64,000 nt of DNA from an uncultured Porphyromonadaceae bacterium (GTDB lineage Bacteria > Bacteroidota > Bacteroidia > Bacteroidales > Muribaculaceae): the NCBI GenBank assembly GCA_947175265.1, contig CAMWMD010000004.1, positions 40,553 through 104,552 on the forward strand, read 5' to 3'. The notes under the pieces were generated by a model. That model ran no database searches. It was given only the letters and a program-made list of their open reading frames with translations, and was not told where the DNA came from. A program made the position numbers and the translations under genes. Shown here piece after piece: positions 1 through 10,240 of the stretch. Each line of letters opens with the position of its first letter. The first letter of the stretch is position 1.

Positions 1-326
1 GAGTATTCTATGGGGGAAGTAATCTTTCCCGAGCGGTAGAGCGAGCGGTCGGGCTGCATCTCGTTGCGCACATGGGCATACCAGCGGTTGCGTCCCGCAA
101 TTGTGAAGGAGGGCATGCGCAGAGTGTCGGTATCGTTCACAAGCATCGGAGTATAGACCATCTCGCGGTTTGAAGAGAGGCGCACATCGGAAGCATCGAG
201 GCTCATGTGCACGTCGAGACGAGAGTCTTTCTTGGAGACATCGACACTCTTGACGGCGATGTTGCCATCGGCGGCGGCAGAGAGAGTCGAGAGGCCCAAA
301 GCCAATATTGCTAAAAATTTCTTCAT
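1..326 (-). CDS. DUF3868-like secreted protein, partial (runs off window start)
   Basis: Minus-strand reading from 326 gives MKKFLAILALGLSTLSAAADGNIAVKSVDVSKKDSRLDVHMSLDASDVRLSSNREMVYTPMLVNDTDTLRMPSF...; signal peptide; sits after a DUF3575 gene as in fimbrial-type loci. Confidence 0.7.
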   Translation of the reverse strand, partial: MKKFLAILALGLSTLSAAADGNIAVKSVDVSKKDSRLDVHMSLDASDVRLSSNREMVYTPMLVNDTDTLRMPSFTIAGRNRWYAHVRNEMQPDRSLYRSGKITSPIEY

Positions 327-364
327 GACTTTCGAATTGTTATTAATTAACGTGGCACTTGGCC

Positions 365-934
365 TCAGAACATATATTCAATATTAAGGGCAATCTTTGT
401 GGGACCGATATAGTTTTTGTGTCCTTTGTCAATCACTGAACCGCACTCGGCACAAGGATACTTCTTATATGTAGCATAGATATACCCTACGCCAATCTCG
501 GCCTCGAAGTTCCAGTGCTTACCCAGAATCCAGGAATATCCGTAGCCTATGCCCCCTCCGTACATCCAGCCTTGATAGCGGAAGTCCTTGAGGTCTTTAA
601 AACCAAGAAAGGGAATGTTGGAATGAAGATGACCGAAGTTGTATTGCCCTCCCAGACCATGCAGCGCGAAGAAATGACCGTTGAAGCGTTCGCAGAGCCA
701 ATATCTCGCCTCAGGTTGTGCAAGCCAATGACGAATTCTTGATTCATTAATGTTCCAGGCATTCACGTTGCCCGAAATGTCAAGAGTCCACTTCGGAGCG
801 AGAGCAAACTCGAATCCGAGGTTTGCGGTAGCCGTTGCATCGTAAAGGAGGTTGGTCTTCACCGCCACATGCTGGGCGCTCAGACGACAACAGAACAACA
901 GGGCTACAAACACTATGATTGCTCTAATTTTCAC
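365..934 (-). CDS. DUF3575 domain-containing outer-membrane protein
   Basis: 189 aa ORF, signal peptide, VKTNLLYDATATANLGFEFALAPKWTLDISGN motif typical of DUF3575. Confidence 0.85.
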   Translation of the reverse strand: MKIRAIIVFVALLFCCRLSAQHVAVKTNLLYDATATANLGFEFALAPKWTLDISGNVNAWNINESRIRHWLAQPEARYWLCERFNGHFFALHGLGGQYNFGHLHSNIPFLGFKDLKDFRYQGWMYGGGIGYGYSWILGKHWNFEAEIGVGYIYATYKKYPCAECGSVIDKGHKNYIGPTKIALNIEYMF

Positions 935-1278
935 AATGTAAAAAATTTAGTTATTAAGCAATACCCCAAAGGGGTCGTAATTTCTCAGTAGTCAGTTATG
1001 GAGTCTCAGTGTTCCTTAAGTTAAGCGAGTCTTTCAGGAGACGTTGACCTTCACTTGACACAACATAGACGCGAGGCATTTGGTTTGAAGCCGTAATTAA
1101 AAAATCTTACATTTTTTTAATATTATTCACACTGCGTTTACCATTTTCTTCCCATACCCAAATTAATATATTGGAATACATTAATCTTCAATGATTTAGA
1201 GAACTATTCCGAAAGTCATCACTGAAGTAGCTGGTCAGGCTGTGTCATCATGGCTTCAATCGCTTATACTTCACGGCG

Positions 1279-1309
1279 CAAAGTTAATACAACTTTTGAA
1301 ATCGTCAAA
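1279..1309 (-). promoter_or_regulatory. Bacteroidetes sigma-ABfr-type promoter (TAnnTTTG at 1286-1279, TTTG at 1309-1306, 19 bp spacer)
   Basis: Minus strand TAACTTTG preceded 19 bp by TTTG; gives ~340 nt leader before the DUF3575 gene. Confidence 0.6.
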
Positions 1310-1371
1310 ACTTTTTTCCTTAAAAATTGTATAGTTCTTTCAGATTATCAACACTTATCTCCACCTCTCCA

Positions 1372-2355
1372 CTATAGCCCCAACTTTGAGAGCATGATGA
1401 GTTTCCTCTCAAGAGGAAGACGGTCTTCCGATGCAGGAGCATAAAGTTTCCTCATGCTCCGGAAATCCCTATGGGCACGCCACACAGCCCCGGCATTCTT
1501 CCAGTCGCCCGTCACTACATACATACCCCATGCGAGGGTGTCGGCCAGACGCCTTACGAACAAGACTCTCCTCCCCTTTCCGGCCGGGAGATTCTTATGG
1601 AGGAGCAGAAGATTGTTACGGAAATTTAGGTAGGTCTTCTTCGGATTGCCCTGATTCAGCGATGCGCCACCCACATGATACACCACGGAGTCTGATAGAG
1701 CCATCACCTTATATCCGAGGGCTATCATGCGGCAACAGAGGTCAATCTCCTCCTGATGGGCGAAGAATCGCTCGTCAAGCCCTCCGGCCTCACGATAGGC
1801 CGAAACCCTGACCATCAGGGCGGCTCCTGAAGCCCATGTTATCTCTACAGGATCACCGTCATATTGCCCCTCATCCCTCTCCACTTTCTCAAGGATACGT
1901 CCGCGGCAATAGGGATAACCGAGCCGGTCGAGGTATCCTCCCGCGGCTCCGGCATATTCGAAGTAATCGCGTTTGTGGTAAGAGCGTATCTTAGGCTGGC
2001 AAGCCCCGACTTCGGGATGCCTCTTCATGAAGGCAAGCAAAGGCTGCCACCATCCGTCAGTGACCTCAACATCAGAGTTCAGCAGGATCACATACTCATA
2101 ATCCGTCTCATTTATGGCCTTGTTGTAGCCACCCGCGAAACCCAGATTCTCTTTCAATTCCAGCACCCTCACATTTGGGAAACAGCTACGAATCCATTCC
2201 ACGGAGTCGTCCGTGGAGCCATTGTCGGCTACAACCAGTTCCACATCGGAGCCTTGTGTGAACCGTACCGCCGTGGGGAGGAATTGCTCAAGCAGTTTCC
2301 TACCGTTCCAATTCAATATAATCACTCCTAACATAACTTTCTTTTTTTGTTCCAA
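1372..2355 (-). CDS. glycosyltransferase family 2
   Basis: VIILNWNGRKLLEQFLP...VVADNGSTDDSVEW...NSDVEV GT2 signature. Confidence 0.9.
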   Translation of the reverse strand: MEQKKKVMLGVIILNWNGRKLLEQFLPTAVRFTQGSDVELVVADNGSTDDSVEWIRSCFPNVRVLELKENLGFAGGYNKAINETDYEYVILLNSDVEVTDGWWQPLLAFMKRHPEVGACQPKIRSYHKRDYFEYAGAAGGYLDRLGYPYCRGRILEKVERDEGQYDGDPVEITWASGAALMVRVSAYREAGGLDERFFAHQEEIDLCCRMIALGYKVMALSDSVVYHVGGASLNQGNPKKTYLNFRNNLLLLHKNLPAGKGRRVLFVRRLADTLAWGMYVVTGDWKNAGAVWRAHRDFRSMRKLYAPASEDRLPLERKLIMLSKLGL

Positions 2356-2410
2356 TCGCAGGCCGGCTTATCTCTTCCTTTCCATATTATGCATTTTCTT
2401 GGATTTCGGG

Positions 2411-3697
2411 TCAATCAGGTATATGTATGGATGATATGAGGAACGGGGTAACCGTGTTTATCAAATCATGGTCCAGGGGAGCCTCCACGCGGAGGTAATT
2501 GTCGGTCAGACCGTGCATCACCTCATCAGTGACAGCCTGCTCCCACAACACCCGCCTTGTCTTGCCTATATTCCTTTTAATGAACGCATCCATCTTGCGG
2601 TCGCTGAGACGGGTCAGTTCACCCACACGGCGATGTTTCTCCTCCTGACTGACCACATCACCCAAGAGGAGAGCCTTTGTACCCGGTCTTTCCGAATATG
2701 GGAACACGTGGTAGCGCGTGACTTCAAGTTCCTCTGCGAAACGGAAACTCCTCTCCCACTCCTCCGTAGTCTCGCCTCTGGCTCCCGCTATGATATCAAC
2801 CCCGATGAAGGCATCGGGAATACACTCCCTGATAGTGTCCACACGGTCGCGGAAAAGAGAGGTGTCGTAACGGCGGTTCATCAATTTCAGCACCTTGTCG
2901 CTCCCGCATTGCAGAGGGAGATGGAAATGGGGCATGAAAGCGCGCGCCTCAGTCGCTATCCAATTTATCATCTCCTCCGTGAGCAGATTCGGCTCGATTG
3001 AAGATATGCGGTAACGCTCTATACCTTCAATTTCGTCAAGCCTGCGGAGAAGATCAAAAAAATCCTGACCATTATCTTTCCCGTACTCCCCTATGTTGAC
3101 ACCGGTAATCACTATCTCCTTTCCACCCTCGGCTGCCACATTACGTGCCATATCCACAAGTTCAGAGGTCGTTCCCGACCTTGAGCGACCGCGCGCGAAA
3201 GGGATTGTGCAATAGGTGCAGAAATAGTCGCAACCGTCCTGCACCTTCAGGAAATAACGGGTGCGGTCGCCCCTTTCACATGAGCCGCGGAACTCACGGA
3301 TGGAAAGGGAGGGTGTAACCTGTGTGACTTTCTGTCGGTCGGTCAACCAACGGTCAAGATATTCCGCCATCCTCAGTTTCTCGTTAGAGCCCAAAACCAT
3401 GTCCACTCCGGGAAGCGAGGAGACCTCCTCCGGCTTCAGTTGCGCATAACATCCCGTCACCACAAGGGTAGCCTTGGGATAACGCGCTGCGAGGGAGCGC
3501 ACAAGCCTGCGTCCCTTCTTATCGGCCATCTCGGTGACGGAACAGGTGTTGACTATGCAGATATCAGGCTCCTCACCTTTGGCAGCCCGCAAGATGCCGC
3601 GCGTCTGGAGCATCTTCCCTATGGTGCTCGTCTCGGAGAAATTGAGTTTGCATCCTAACGTAAAATATGCAGCCTTTAGGCAATTCAGATCATTCAT
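2411..3697 (-). CDS. mtaB: tRNA (N6-L-threonylcarbamoyladenosine(37)-C(2))-methylthiotransferase MtaB
   Basis: TLGCKLNFSET N-terminus, radical SAM CDYFCTYCTIPFARG motif. Confidence 0.9.
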   Translation of the reverse strand: MNDLNCLKAAYFTLGCKLNFSETSTIGKMLQTRGILRAAKGEEPDICIVNTCSVTEMADKKGRRLVRSLAARYPKATLVVTGCYAQLKPEEVSSLPGVDMVLGSNEKLRMAEYLDRWLTDRQKVTQVTPSLSIREFRGSCERGDRTRYFLKVQDGCDYFCTYCTIPFARGRSRSGTTSELVDMARNVAAEGGKEIVITGVNIGEYGKDNGQDFFDLLRRLDEIEGIERYRISSIEPNLLTEEMINWIATEARAFMPHFHLPLQCGSDKVLKLMNRRYDTSLFRDRVDTIRECIPDAFIGVDIIAGARGETTEEWERSFRFAEELEVTRYHVFPYSERPGTKALLLGDVVSQEEKHRRVGELTRLSDRKMDAFIKRNIGKTRRVLWEQAVTDEVMHGLTDNYLRVEAPLDHDLINTVTPFLISSIHIPD

Positions 3698-3876
3698 GCC
3701 GCAAAATTAATAAAAAAACCGACACACATTAATATAATAGGGGAAGCGAGGACAACAATAAAAGGAGCGGACTCGGTTCGCTTTTGCATAAAAATGCGCA
3801 TGAGGTATTGACAAACGGATTGAATTTTATTATCTTTGCAGCCGTAATCTCGTGAAGGTTACAAAATCCTAAGGAT

Positions 3877-4755
3877 ATGAAACATAACAAAGAGGTAAAG
3901 ATCTCATATTGGGCGGCACATCTCACAACAGTTGTGAGTGTGACGCTTGTGTTGCTTATAATAGGGTTAATTGCCTTAATTTCAGTCAGTGCCTCCACTG
4001 AGACACGACGGCTGCGCGAACGCCTTGAGGTAAGTGTGGTTATGGCCGACAGCGTAAGCGACGCATCGGCCGAGCAGTTGGCCGCGGCTGTCAAAACTAA
4101 GACCTTCGCACATGACGTGAAGGTAATCTCTAAGGATGCCGCTCTGAAACAATGGAAAAATGATACCGGAGAAGACCTTGAAGCCCTTTTCGGTGTCAAT
4201 CCCCTGTCTCCGGAAGTCTCTTTCAGCGTCACGGCTGACTACGGAAGCGAAGAAGCCCTCAAGAAAATTGACAAGGAACTCAGTTCTCTCCCGGGAGTCG
4301 ACACAGTGGTGCTCCCTGACAGCAGCATGGTGGAGAGCATGAACAGCAATATAGAGAAGTTCACCATCATCCTCGGCATCATAGCCATAGTCATGATTGT
4401 CATCTCATTCGTATTGATCAACAATACCGTGCATCTCTCCATATATGCACGGCGCTTCACCATACACACCATGCAACTTGTGGGAGCCACCAACAGTTTC
4501 ATCCGCGCCCCCTATCTCGGCAATAACATGCTTTCCGGCCTTATCGCCGGACTGATAGCCGCAGGTGTGTTAGGTGTGGCTCTTCTTTTGGCGCCACGTT
4601 CAGGATTCTCTGAAATAAATGATTACGTCGGGTGGGGTCTTTACGGAATTGTGGCCGGTGGGATAATCCTTATCGGCATACTTCTTTGCGGCCTGGCTGC
4701 TCTGATTGCCACAAACCGCTATCTGAGAAAAGATTATGACGGCCTATTCAGATAA
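3877..4755 (+). CDS. ftsX: cell division protein FtsX / permease
   Basis: 292 aa, FtsX-like extracellular and TM pattern; upstream of DUF3098-uppP as usual in Bacteroidetes. Confidence 0.85.
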   Translation: MKHNKEVKISYWAAHLTTVVSVTLVLLIIGLIALISVSASTETRRLRERLEVSVVMADSVSDASAEQLAAAVKTKTFAHDVKVISKDAALKQWKNDTGEDLEALFGVNPLSPEVSFSVTADYGSEEALKKIDKELSSLPGVDTVVLPDSSMVESMNSNIEKFTIILGIIAIVMIVISFVLINNTVHLSIYARRFTIHTMQLVGATNSFIRAPYLGNNMLSGLIAGLIAAGVLGVALLLAPRSGFSEINDYVGWGLYGIVAGGIILIGILLCGLAALIATNRYLRKDYDGLFR

Positions 4756-4854
4756 TATCTCTACGGAGGCATTGTCACGTAGTGCTTCATGACATCGGTT
4801 CCGGACTACCGAAGGATGACCTGACGGCTAACGAAAACAACAACAACCTTTACT

Positions 4855-5142
4855 ATGATTGAAAATAAATTAAATATTGAGGAAAAGTCTGACAAGGCAG
4901 GCCTCCAACGCATGAGCAAGGAGGAACGCCCGTTTTCAAAAATCAACTATTATCTGATGGGTGGCTGCCTCGCCCTCATAGTCTTGGGATTTGCTCTTAT
5001 GAGCGGTGGGGGCAGTTCTGTGGAGAACGGTTTCAATCCTGAGATATTCAGCACACGCCGCATCGTAATAGGACCGCTTTTCGCTTTCCTCGGATTTCTG
5101 CTTATGGCCTTTGCCATCGTTTGGCCGGGGAAAAAGCATTGA
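4855..5142 (+). CDS. DUF3098 domain-containing membrane protein
   Basis: 95 aa two-TM protein, ALMSGGGS..FNPEIFSTRRI motif. Confidence 0.85.
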   Translation: MIENKLNIEEKSDKAGLQRMSKEERPFSKINYYLMGGCLALIVLGFALMSGGGSSVENGFNPEIFSTRRIVIGPLFAFLGFLLMAFAIVWPGKKH

Positions 5143-5200
5143 CCCCACTCACGGTCATTTAGCATCTCATGTTTCATATTTCATATTTCAACTCTAAAGA

Positions 5201-6034
5201 ATGGAATGGTTAGACGCCCTCATTCTGGGCATAGTGCAGGGATTGGCGGAGTATCTGCCGATAAGTTCAAGCGGACATCTGGAAATTTTCCGCGAAATAT
5301 TAGGTATCGACCTCCCTTCAGACAAAATATTGCAGTTTGACCTCATAGTTCATGCGGCTACCGTATGCTCCACAATAGTTGTGCTTTGGCCCATGTTCAA
5401 GAAATTGTGCATAAGTTTCTTCGGATTCAAGATGGACAGTGATTTCTTTTACGTCTGCAAGATTCTCCTCTCATGTATCCCTATCGGCATCGTGGGTGTG
5501 TTTTTCAAGGATACCGTTGAACAGTTCTTCGGCAACGGCCTAACGGTGGTGGGTGTCTGCCTTATCGTGACAGCACTGCTCCTGTCGTTCGCCCATTTCA
5601 CCGGCAAAAGGGAGAACGCACCGGGTATGGTGAGCGCAAACCGTGGCCGCGACATAACCTGGCTTGATGCCTTTGTGATAGGTTGCGCGCAGGCTGTGGC
5701 AGTGCTGCCCGGTCTGAGCCGCAGCGGTACCACCATCGCCACCGGTATATTGATAGGCGACAAACGTGATAAGGTGGCAAGTTTCTCTTTCCTCATGGTC
5801 ATAATCCCCATTCTTGGAGAGGCTCTGCTTGACCTTAAGGATATGCTGACCGACCCGGCAGCCCAGGGTGATAACGCTGTCGGTGCGATCGCCCTCATCA
5901 TTGGTTTCCTCTCCTCTTTTATAGTAGGCTGCTGTGCATGCAAATGGATGCTCCACCTTGTAAAGAAAGGGAAACTTATCTGGTTTGCCGTATACTGTGT
6001 GGCAATGGGTACAATCTGCTTATTGTGGCCTTGA
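5201..6034 (+). CDS. uppP: undecaprenyl-diphosphate phosphatase
   Basis: ILGIVQGLAEYLPISSSGHLEI and LPGLSRSGTTI motifs. Confidence 0.95.
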   Translation: MEWLDALILGIVQGLAEYLPISSSGHLEIFREILGIDLPSDKILQFDLIVHAATVCSTIVVLWPMFKKLCISFFGFKMDSDFFYVCKILLSCIPIGIVGVFFKDTVEQFFGNGLTVVGVCLIVTALLLSFAHFTGKRENAPGMVSANRGRDITWLDAFVIGCAQAVAVLPGLSRSGTTIATGILIGDKRDKVASFSFLMVIIPILGEALLDLKDMLTDPAAQGDNAVGAIALIIGFLSSFIVGCCACKWMLHLVKKGKLIWFAVYCVAMGTICLLWP

Positions 6035-6768
6035 TGGGTAAGGTTGATACGGAAAAGAAAGCCATGGATTTCATCAGCGGCGAACTTATATGCATCGACA
6101 AGCCTTTAGGGTGGACTTCGTTTGATGCGGTAAAGAGGATAAGGGGGGCGATACAGCGTCGCCTGCATGTCAAGAAGTTCAAGGTTGGCCATGCGGGGAC
6201 CCTTGATCCTCTCGCCACAGGGGTGCTTCTGATCTGTACCGGACGCGCGACACGCAGCATCGACACCCTCCAGGCCGGCGACAAGGAGTATGTGGCCACC
6301 ATAAGACTCGGTGCCACCACACCCAGTTATGACCTCGAGACAGAGATTGATGCCACATATCCCTGGGAACATATCACGAAAGAGGATGTGGAGCGTGTGC
6401 TTCCGGGATTCACCGGCAGAATAATGCAGGTGCCTCCGGTTTTCTCGGCTGTCAAAATCGACGGCAAGCGTGCCTATAATCTCGCCCGTAAGGGTAAGGA
6501 CGTGGAACTTAAGGCAAAACCTCTTGAAATAAAGGAGATGGAACTTCTCCGTTATGATATGCCTGAAATAGAGGTGAGGATAGTATGCAGCAAGGGCACC
6601 TACATCCGTGCCCTCGCGCGGGATTTAGGGGAAGCCCTCGGCAGCGGGGCTCATCTGACAGCCCTCCGACGCACTCGCGTCGGGAAGGTGAAGGTAGACA
6701 GTTGCCTGACAGTGGAGGATGCCGTAAAACTTATAGATACGGCCGAACTCACTTTTCCCGAGACCTGA
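6034..6768 (+). CDS. truB: tRNA pseudouridine(55) synthase TruB
   Basis: GELICIDKPLGWTSFDAV, KFKVGHAGTLDPLATGVL; start taken at ATG overlapping the uppP stop. Confidence 0.95.
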   Translation: MGKVDTEKKAMDFISGELICIDKPLGWTSFDAVKRIRGAIQRRLHVKKFKVGHAGTLDPLATGVLLICTGRATRSIDTLQAGDKEYVATIRLGATTPSYDLETEIDATYPWEHITKEDVERVLPGFTGRIMQVPPVFSAVKIDGKRAYNLARKGKDVELKAKPLEIKEMELLRYDMPEIEVRIVCSKGTYIRALARDLGEALGSGAHLTALRRTRVGKVKVDSCLTVEDAVKLIDTAELTFPET

Positions 6769-6817
6769 CATATACATAGTTGACTAAGAAATAAAACTTT
6801 GTAGTTTAAAATCAAAT

Positions 6818-7870
6818 ATGAAGCTTTCACAGTTTAAATTCAAACTCCCTGAAAATCTGATAGCCCAATATCCCTCCGAAGAGCGTGATGAATGCCGCAT
6901 GATGGTGGTCAACGCCCGTACAGGAGAGATCAGTCACCACATCTTCAAAGAAATCATCGACTATTTCGATGATGGTGACGTGATGATATTCAATGATACC
7001 AAAGTATTCCCCGCCAGACTTTATGGCAACAAAGAGAAAACCGGGGCAAGAATTGAGGTATTCCTGCTGCGTGAGTTAAACGTGGAACAAAAATTCTGGG
7101 ATGTGCTCGTTGAGCCGGCCAGGAAAATAAGGATAGGAAACAAATTATATTTCGGCGAGGATGATTCCATGGTGGCCGAAGTAATCGACAATACCACCTC
7201 AAGAGGCCGCACACTCCGCTTCCTCTATGACGGTCCGCATGATGAATTCAAAGAGACCCTGTATTCTCTGGGTGAGACACCCCTCCCGGAATATATCACC
7301 CGCAAGGCCGAGCCTTCCGACGCCGACCGCTACCAGTGCATATTCGCCAAGAACGAAGGAGCGGTGATGGCTCCCGCTGCAGGTCTGCATTTCAGTAGGG
7401 AATTGCTGAAACGTCTGGAGATAAAGGGGGTAGAGAGGGGATTCCTTACCCTTCACAGCGGCCGCGGAAACTTCAAGGATATCGATGTGGAGGACCTCAC
7501 TAAGCACAGGATGGATAGTGAGGAAATGTTCGTGAATGAAGAATTGGTGGAGATAGTGAACGCCGCAAAAGACCGCAATTCCAACGTCTGTGCGGTAGGC
7601 ACCTCCGTGCTTCGGGCCGTGGCAACGGCAGTCTGCATGAACGGTCACCTCATGACTTTCGAAGGATGGACCAACAAGTTTATCTTCCCTCCCTACGACT
7701 TCACCGTCTGCAACTCCCTCGTGAGCAATTTCCACCTCCCTCTTAGCACTATGCTCATGATGGTGGCGGCTTTCGGCGGCTACGACCTCGTAATGGAGGC
7801 CTATAATGTGGCTGTCAAGGAGAAGTATCAGTTTGGTGCCTATGGCGATGCCATGCTCATTCTCAGATAA
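6818..7870 (+). CDS. queA: S-adenosylmethionine:tRNA ribosyltransferase-isomerase
   Basis: [32 protein letters not shown] motif. Confidence 0.95.
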   Translation: MKLSQFKFKLPENLIAQYPSEERDECRMMVVNARTGEISHHIFKEIIDYFDDGDVMIFNDTKVFPARLYGNKEKTGARIEVFLLRELNVEQKFWDVLVEPARKIRIGNKLYFGEDDSMVAEVIDNTTSRGRTLRFLYDGPHDEFKETLYSLGETPLPEYITRKAEPSDADRYQCIFAKNEGAVMAPAAGLHFSRELLKRLEIKGVERGFLTLHSGRGNFKDIDVEDLTKHRMDSEEMFVNEELVEIVNAAKDRNSNVCAVGTSVLRAVATAVCMNGHLMTFEGWTNKFIFPPYDFTVCNSLVSNFHLPLSTMLMMVAAFGGYDLVMEAYNVAVKEKYQFGAYGDAMLILR

Positions 7871-7945
7871 GGTTTGTGATAAGCGTAGGTAAAAAGTCCG
7901 GCGGTGATATATGCGACGACAAAAGGAATAAAGAATAATCCACAT

Positions 7946-7995
7946 AAAAGAGTCAGCGTGAGCAATGCCAAAGTCTTGTCCACGCTGACTCTTTT
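7946..7995 (+). terminator. hairpin, perfect 15-bp stem with 20-nt loop, 3' of queA
   Basis: AAAAGAGTCAGCGTG ... CACGCTGACTCTTTT. Confidence 0.65.
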
Positions 7996-8195
7996 ACCTT
8001 GTTATGCCGATTTTACTTCAATACTGACCTGGAATGATACTCTACTCAATTTTCAGGCTCTATTTACGGATGACCCATTTTTAAGAAATGTGTAAACCGT
8101 AAATAGCCATTTTGAGGGTTAAGACAACAAAGAAATAGTAAAAAGAAACTAAAAACTTAAAACATCGGAAAATATTACAAATATTATTTAAAATA

Positions 8196-8227
8196 TTTGC
8201 AATCAAGCAGTTTTTATATTAACTTTG
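8196..8227 (+). promoter_or_regulatory. consensus TTTG-(20)-TAACTTTG promoter for orphan ncRNA
   Basis: TTTG 8196-8199, TAACTTTG 8220-8227. Confidence 0.7.
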
Positions 8228-8233
8228 CAGCGT

Positions 8234-8300
8234 GTTTTTCATGGTATTAGATTTAAGGTTAGAGGAATAGTTGTCGAGAGACAATTACTCCTTTTTTTTA
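8234..8300 (+). ncRNA. candidate short orphan RNA ending in an intrinsic terminator
   Basis: Promoter immediately upstream; hairpin AGGAATAGTTGTC-GAGA-GACAATTACTCCT followed by a T8 run; no downstream same-strand gene (recO is convergent). Confidence 0.6.
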
Positions 8301-8359
8301 TTGCCCTGTACGAATCAATTTATAGCATTACCTTTCGGATAAATGGATTTGCAGTTTGC

Positions 8360-9082
8360 CTAAAACATATTGCGAAGCACCTCCAGCGACCGCAATGAAG
8401 AGGTGCCGGGATAATGAATGGCATAATAACGCAGCAACCCCTCCAGCAATCTCCGGCGACTCTCGTTGTCAAGACTGTAATCAGCGATATTCGAGAAATC
8501 CATATCGCTTATCTTAGCAGCCATCGCTGCCTCCTCCCCTTCAAGCACATCGGTGTGGGGCGGTCGCTCCTCTGTGAAAGTGCCGTTTCGCAAGTCAAAA
8601 AAAGAACCCGGTTTCCACTCCGAGGAATCCGGCTGAATGCCCATGAAGGGGAGCAACGAGGCCATGAATGCTATATGGAAGTCGGTAAAGCCTTTGTCCA
8701 TACCGTCAAAAAGGCGCAAAGCCCCCACTATATAGTCATATAGACCCTCGTCCGACATGGATGCCCTAAGCAGTCGGTTGAGAAATTCCGACAGAAAGAG
8801 CGACATCATTGCCTTCAAGGGATGGAAATAGATGCCGCTCCATACGAAGGCAAGCGAGAAAGACCCGAGTTTCTGCAACTCCGCATTCTGCTTGAAATTT
8901 ATATCCCCCTCAATCACCGCAAGGGGCTGGAGCCTCGATGCGCGCAGACGTCCCGACCTTCCGCCCCCTCCGGATGAGAGGAAGGATACGCGACCCCGAG
9001 AGCGCGTATAGAGTGTCACTACATTATGCCTGTCGTTATGACGCGTGATGTCAAGCACGATTCCGGAAATCTTCTCTATCAT
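8360..9082 (-). CDS. recO: DNA repair protein RecO
   Basis: GIVLDITRHNDRHNVVTLYTRSRGRVSFL N-terminal OB-fold motif. Confidence 0.85.
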   Translation of the reverse strand: MIEKISGIVLDITRHNDRHNVVTLYTRSRGRVSFLSSGGGGRSGRLRASRLQPLAVIEGDINFKQNAELQKLGSFSLAFVWSGIYFHPLKAMMSLFLSEFLNRLLRASMSDEGLYDYIVGALRLFDGMDKGFTDFHIAFMASLLPFMGIQPDSSEWKPGSFFDLRNGTFTEERPPHTDVLEGEEAAMAAKISDMDFSNIADYSLDNESRRRLLEGLLRYYAIHYPGTSSLRSLEVLRNMF

Positions 9083-9233
9083 ATCTGTTGGGTTATGTGG
9101 TCATCTCTTGCAAACTTAATGAAAAAAAATGAGGGCAGCAAACTATTTGCGCATGTAATAGGTTATAAAGACAGAGAACCGAGTAATCGGCTATCTAGAA
9201 TTACTAATGACAGAATTTAACTCTAAAACTACT

Positions 9234-9821
9234 ATGGCTGACACAAAAAGTATCAAAGGCACAAAAACCGAACAAAACCTCGGTATGGCCTATCTCGCTG
9301 AATCAACTGCATACACACGCTACACTTACTATGCGCAGTCTGCGACTAAGGAGCAGTACTACCATTTCGCTGACATCTTCAACGAGACGGCGGCCAATGA
9401 ACTTCATCACGCAAAAATATTCTTGAAACTCCTTCCCGAGGGAACTACCGTAACAGCACCTGTCGGTGTCGACACCGGTGTCCTCACTCCTACACTCGAC
9501 AATCTTAAGGTTGCCGCTGCTGAAGAGGAGAGAGAGGGTGTAGACTTCTATACGAAGGCTTCCGAAGTGGCTCTTGAAGAAGGATTCCCCGAAATCGCTG
9601 AGACTTTCAAGGCTATAGCAACTATCGAGAACCACCATAAGGAGCGTTTTGACCTAATGGCTTGGCAGATAGAGAACGATAAGGTATGGAAGAGCGATAA
9701 GCCTCAGAAATGGCAGTGCCTTGTTTGCGGCTATATTTTCGAAGGGACTGAGCCCCCGCAGAAATGTCCTGCCTGCAAGCACCCCTACCAGCACTTCATG
9801 CCTGCTGAGGAGAACGTCTGA
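9234..9821 (+). CDS. rubrerythrin
   Basis: Ferritin-like ExxH repeats plus C-terminal rubredoxin WQCLVCGYIFEGTEPPQKCPACKHPYQHF; start adjusted from ORF-track 9207. Confidence 0.93.
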   Translation: MADTKSIKGTKTEQNLGMAYLAESTAYTRYTYYAQSATKEQYYHFADIFNETAANELHHAKIFLKLLPEGTTVTAPVGVDTGVLTPTLDNLKVAAAEEEREGVDFYTKASEVALEEGFPEIAETFKAIATIENHHKERFDLMAWQIENDKVWKSDKPQKWQCLVCGYIFEGTEPPQKCPACKHPYQHFMPAEENV

Positions 9822-9935
9822 TTCCGTAAGGCTTAACACACGCTGAAAAACCTGGCCCGAGAGGGTAGGATAATATATCCCGTGAAGGGAAAAGATTTGA
9901 TTATTAAGATAGTGAAAAATTAAACTTCCAGAAAG

Positions 9936-9972
9936 AAAAAAGAGGCGCGTATCGCTACGTACCTCTTTTTTT
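9936..9972. terminator. bidirectional intrinsic terminator between rubrerythrin and minus-strand RNA candidate
   Basis: AAAAAAGAGG...CCTCTTTTTT stem, A-tract and T-tract on both sides. Confidence 0.75.
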
Positions 9973-10240
9973 CAATATTCTCGAATCACATCGAAAGATA
10001 TTGAAGTCCTAATCCTAATTTAACTATTAATCCATAACTTTACTAATGCAACAATAAAATCTTTCTGAAACAATATGTCTCATGAGGTGGTGACACCTCA
10101 CGAAAACTATCGTATCCCTCCCACACTTTCTTTTCGGACAACCACGCCCGAAAGCGGAAGATTCGGAGGGTTCAATTTCGGGTAATGAAAGTAAAGCCGC
10201 CTCTTTTAGAAGGTGGAAACTTCAGACCACGGCTTTCAGA
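9936..10240 (-). ncRNA. candidate structured RNA (closed domain 10064-10240)
   Basis: TAACTTTG box on minus strand at 10250-10243; terminal helix 10234-10240/10064-10070; internal helices 10116-10121/10165-10170, 10130-10137/10148-10154, 10083-10089/10094-10100. Confidence 0.55.
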
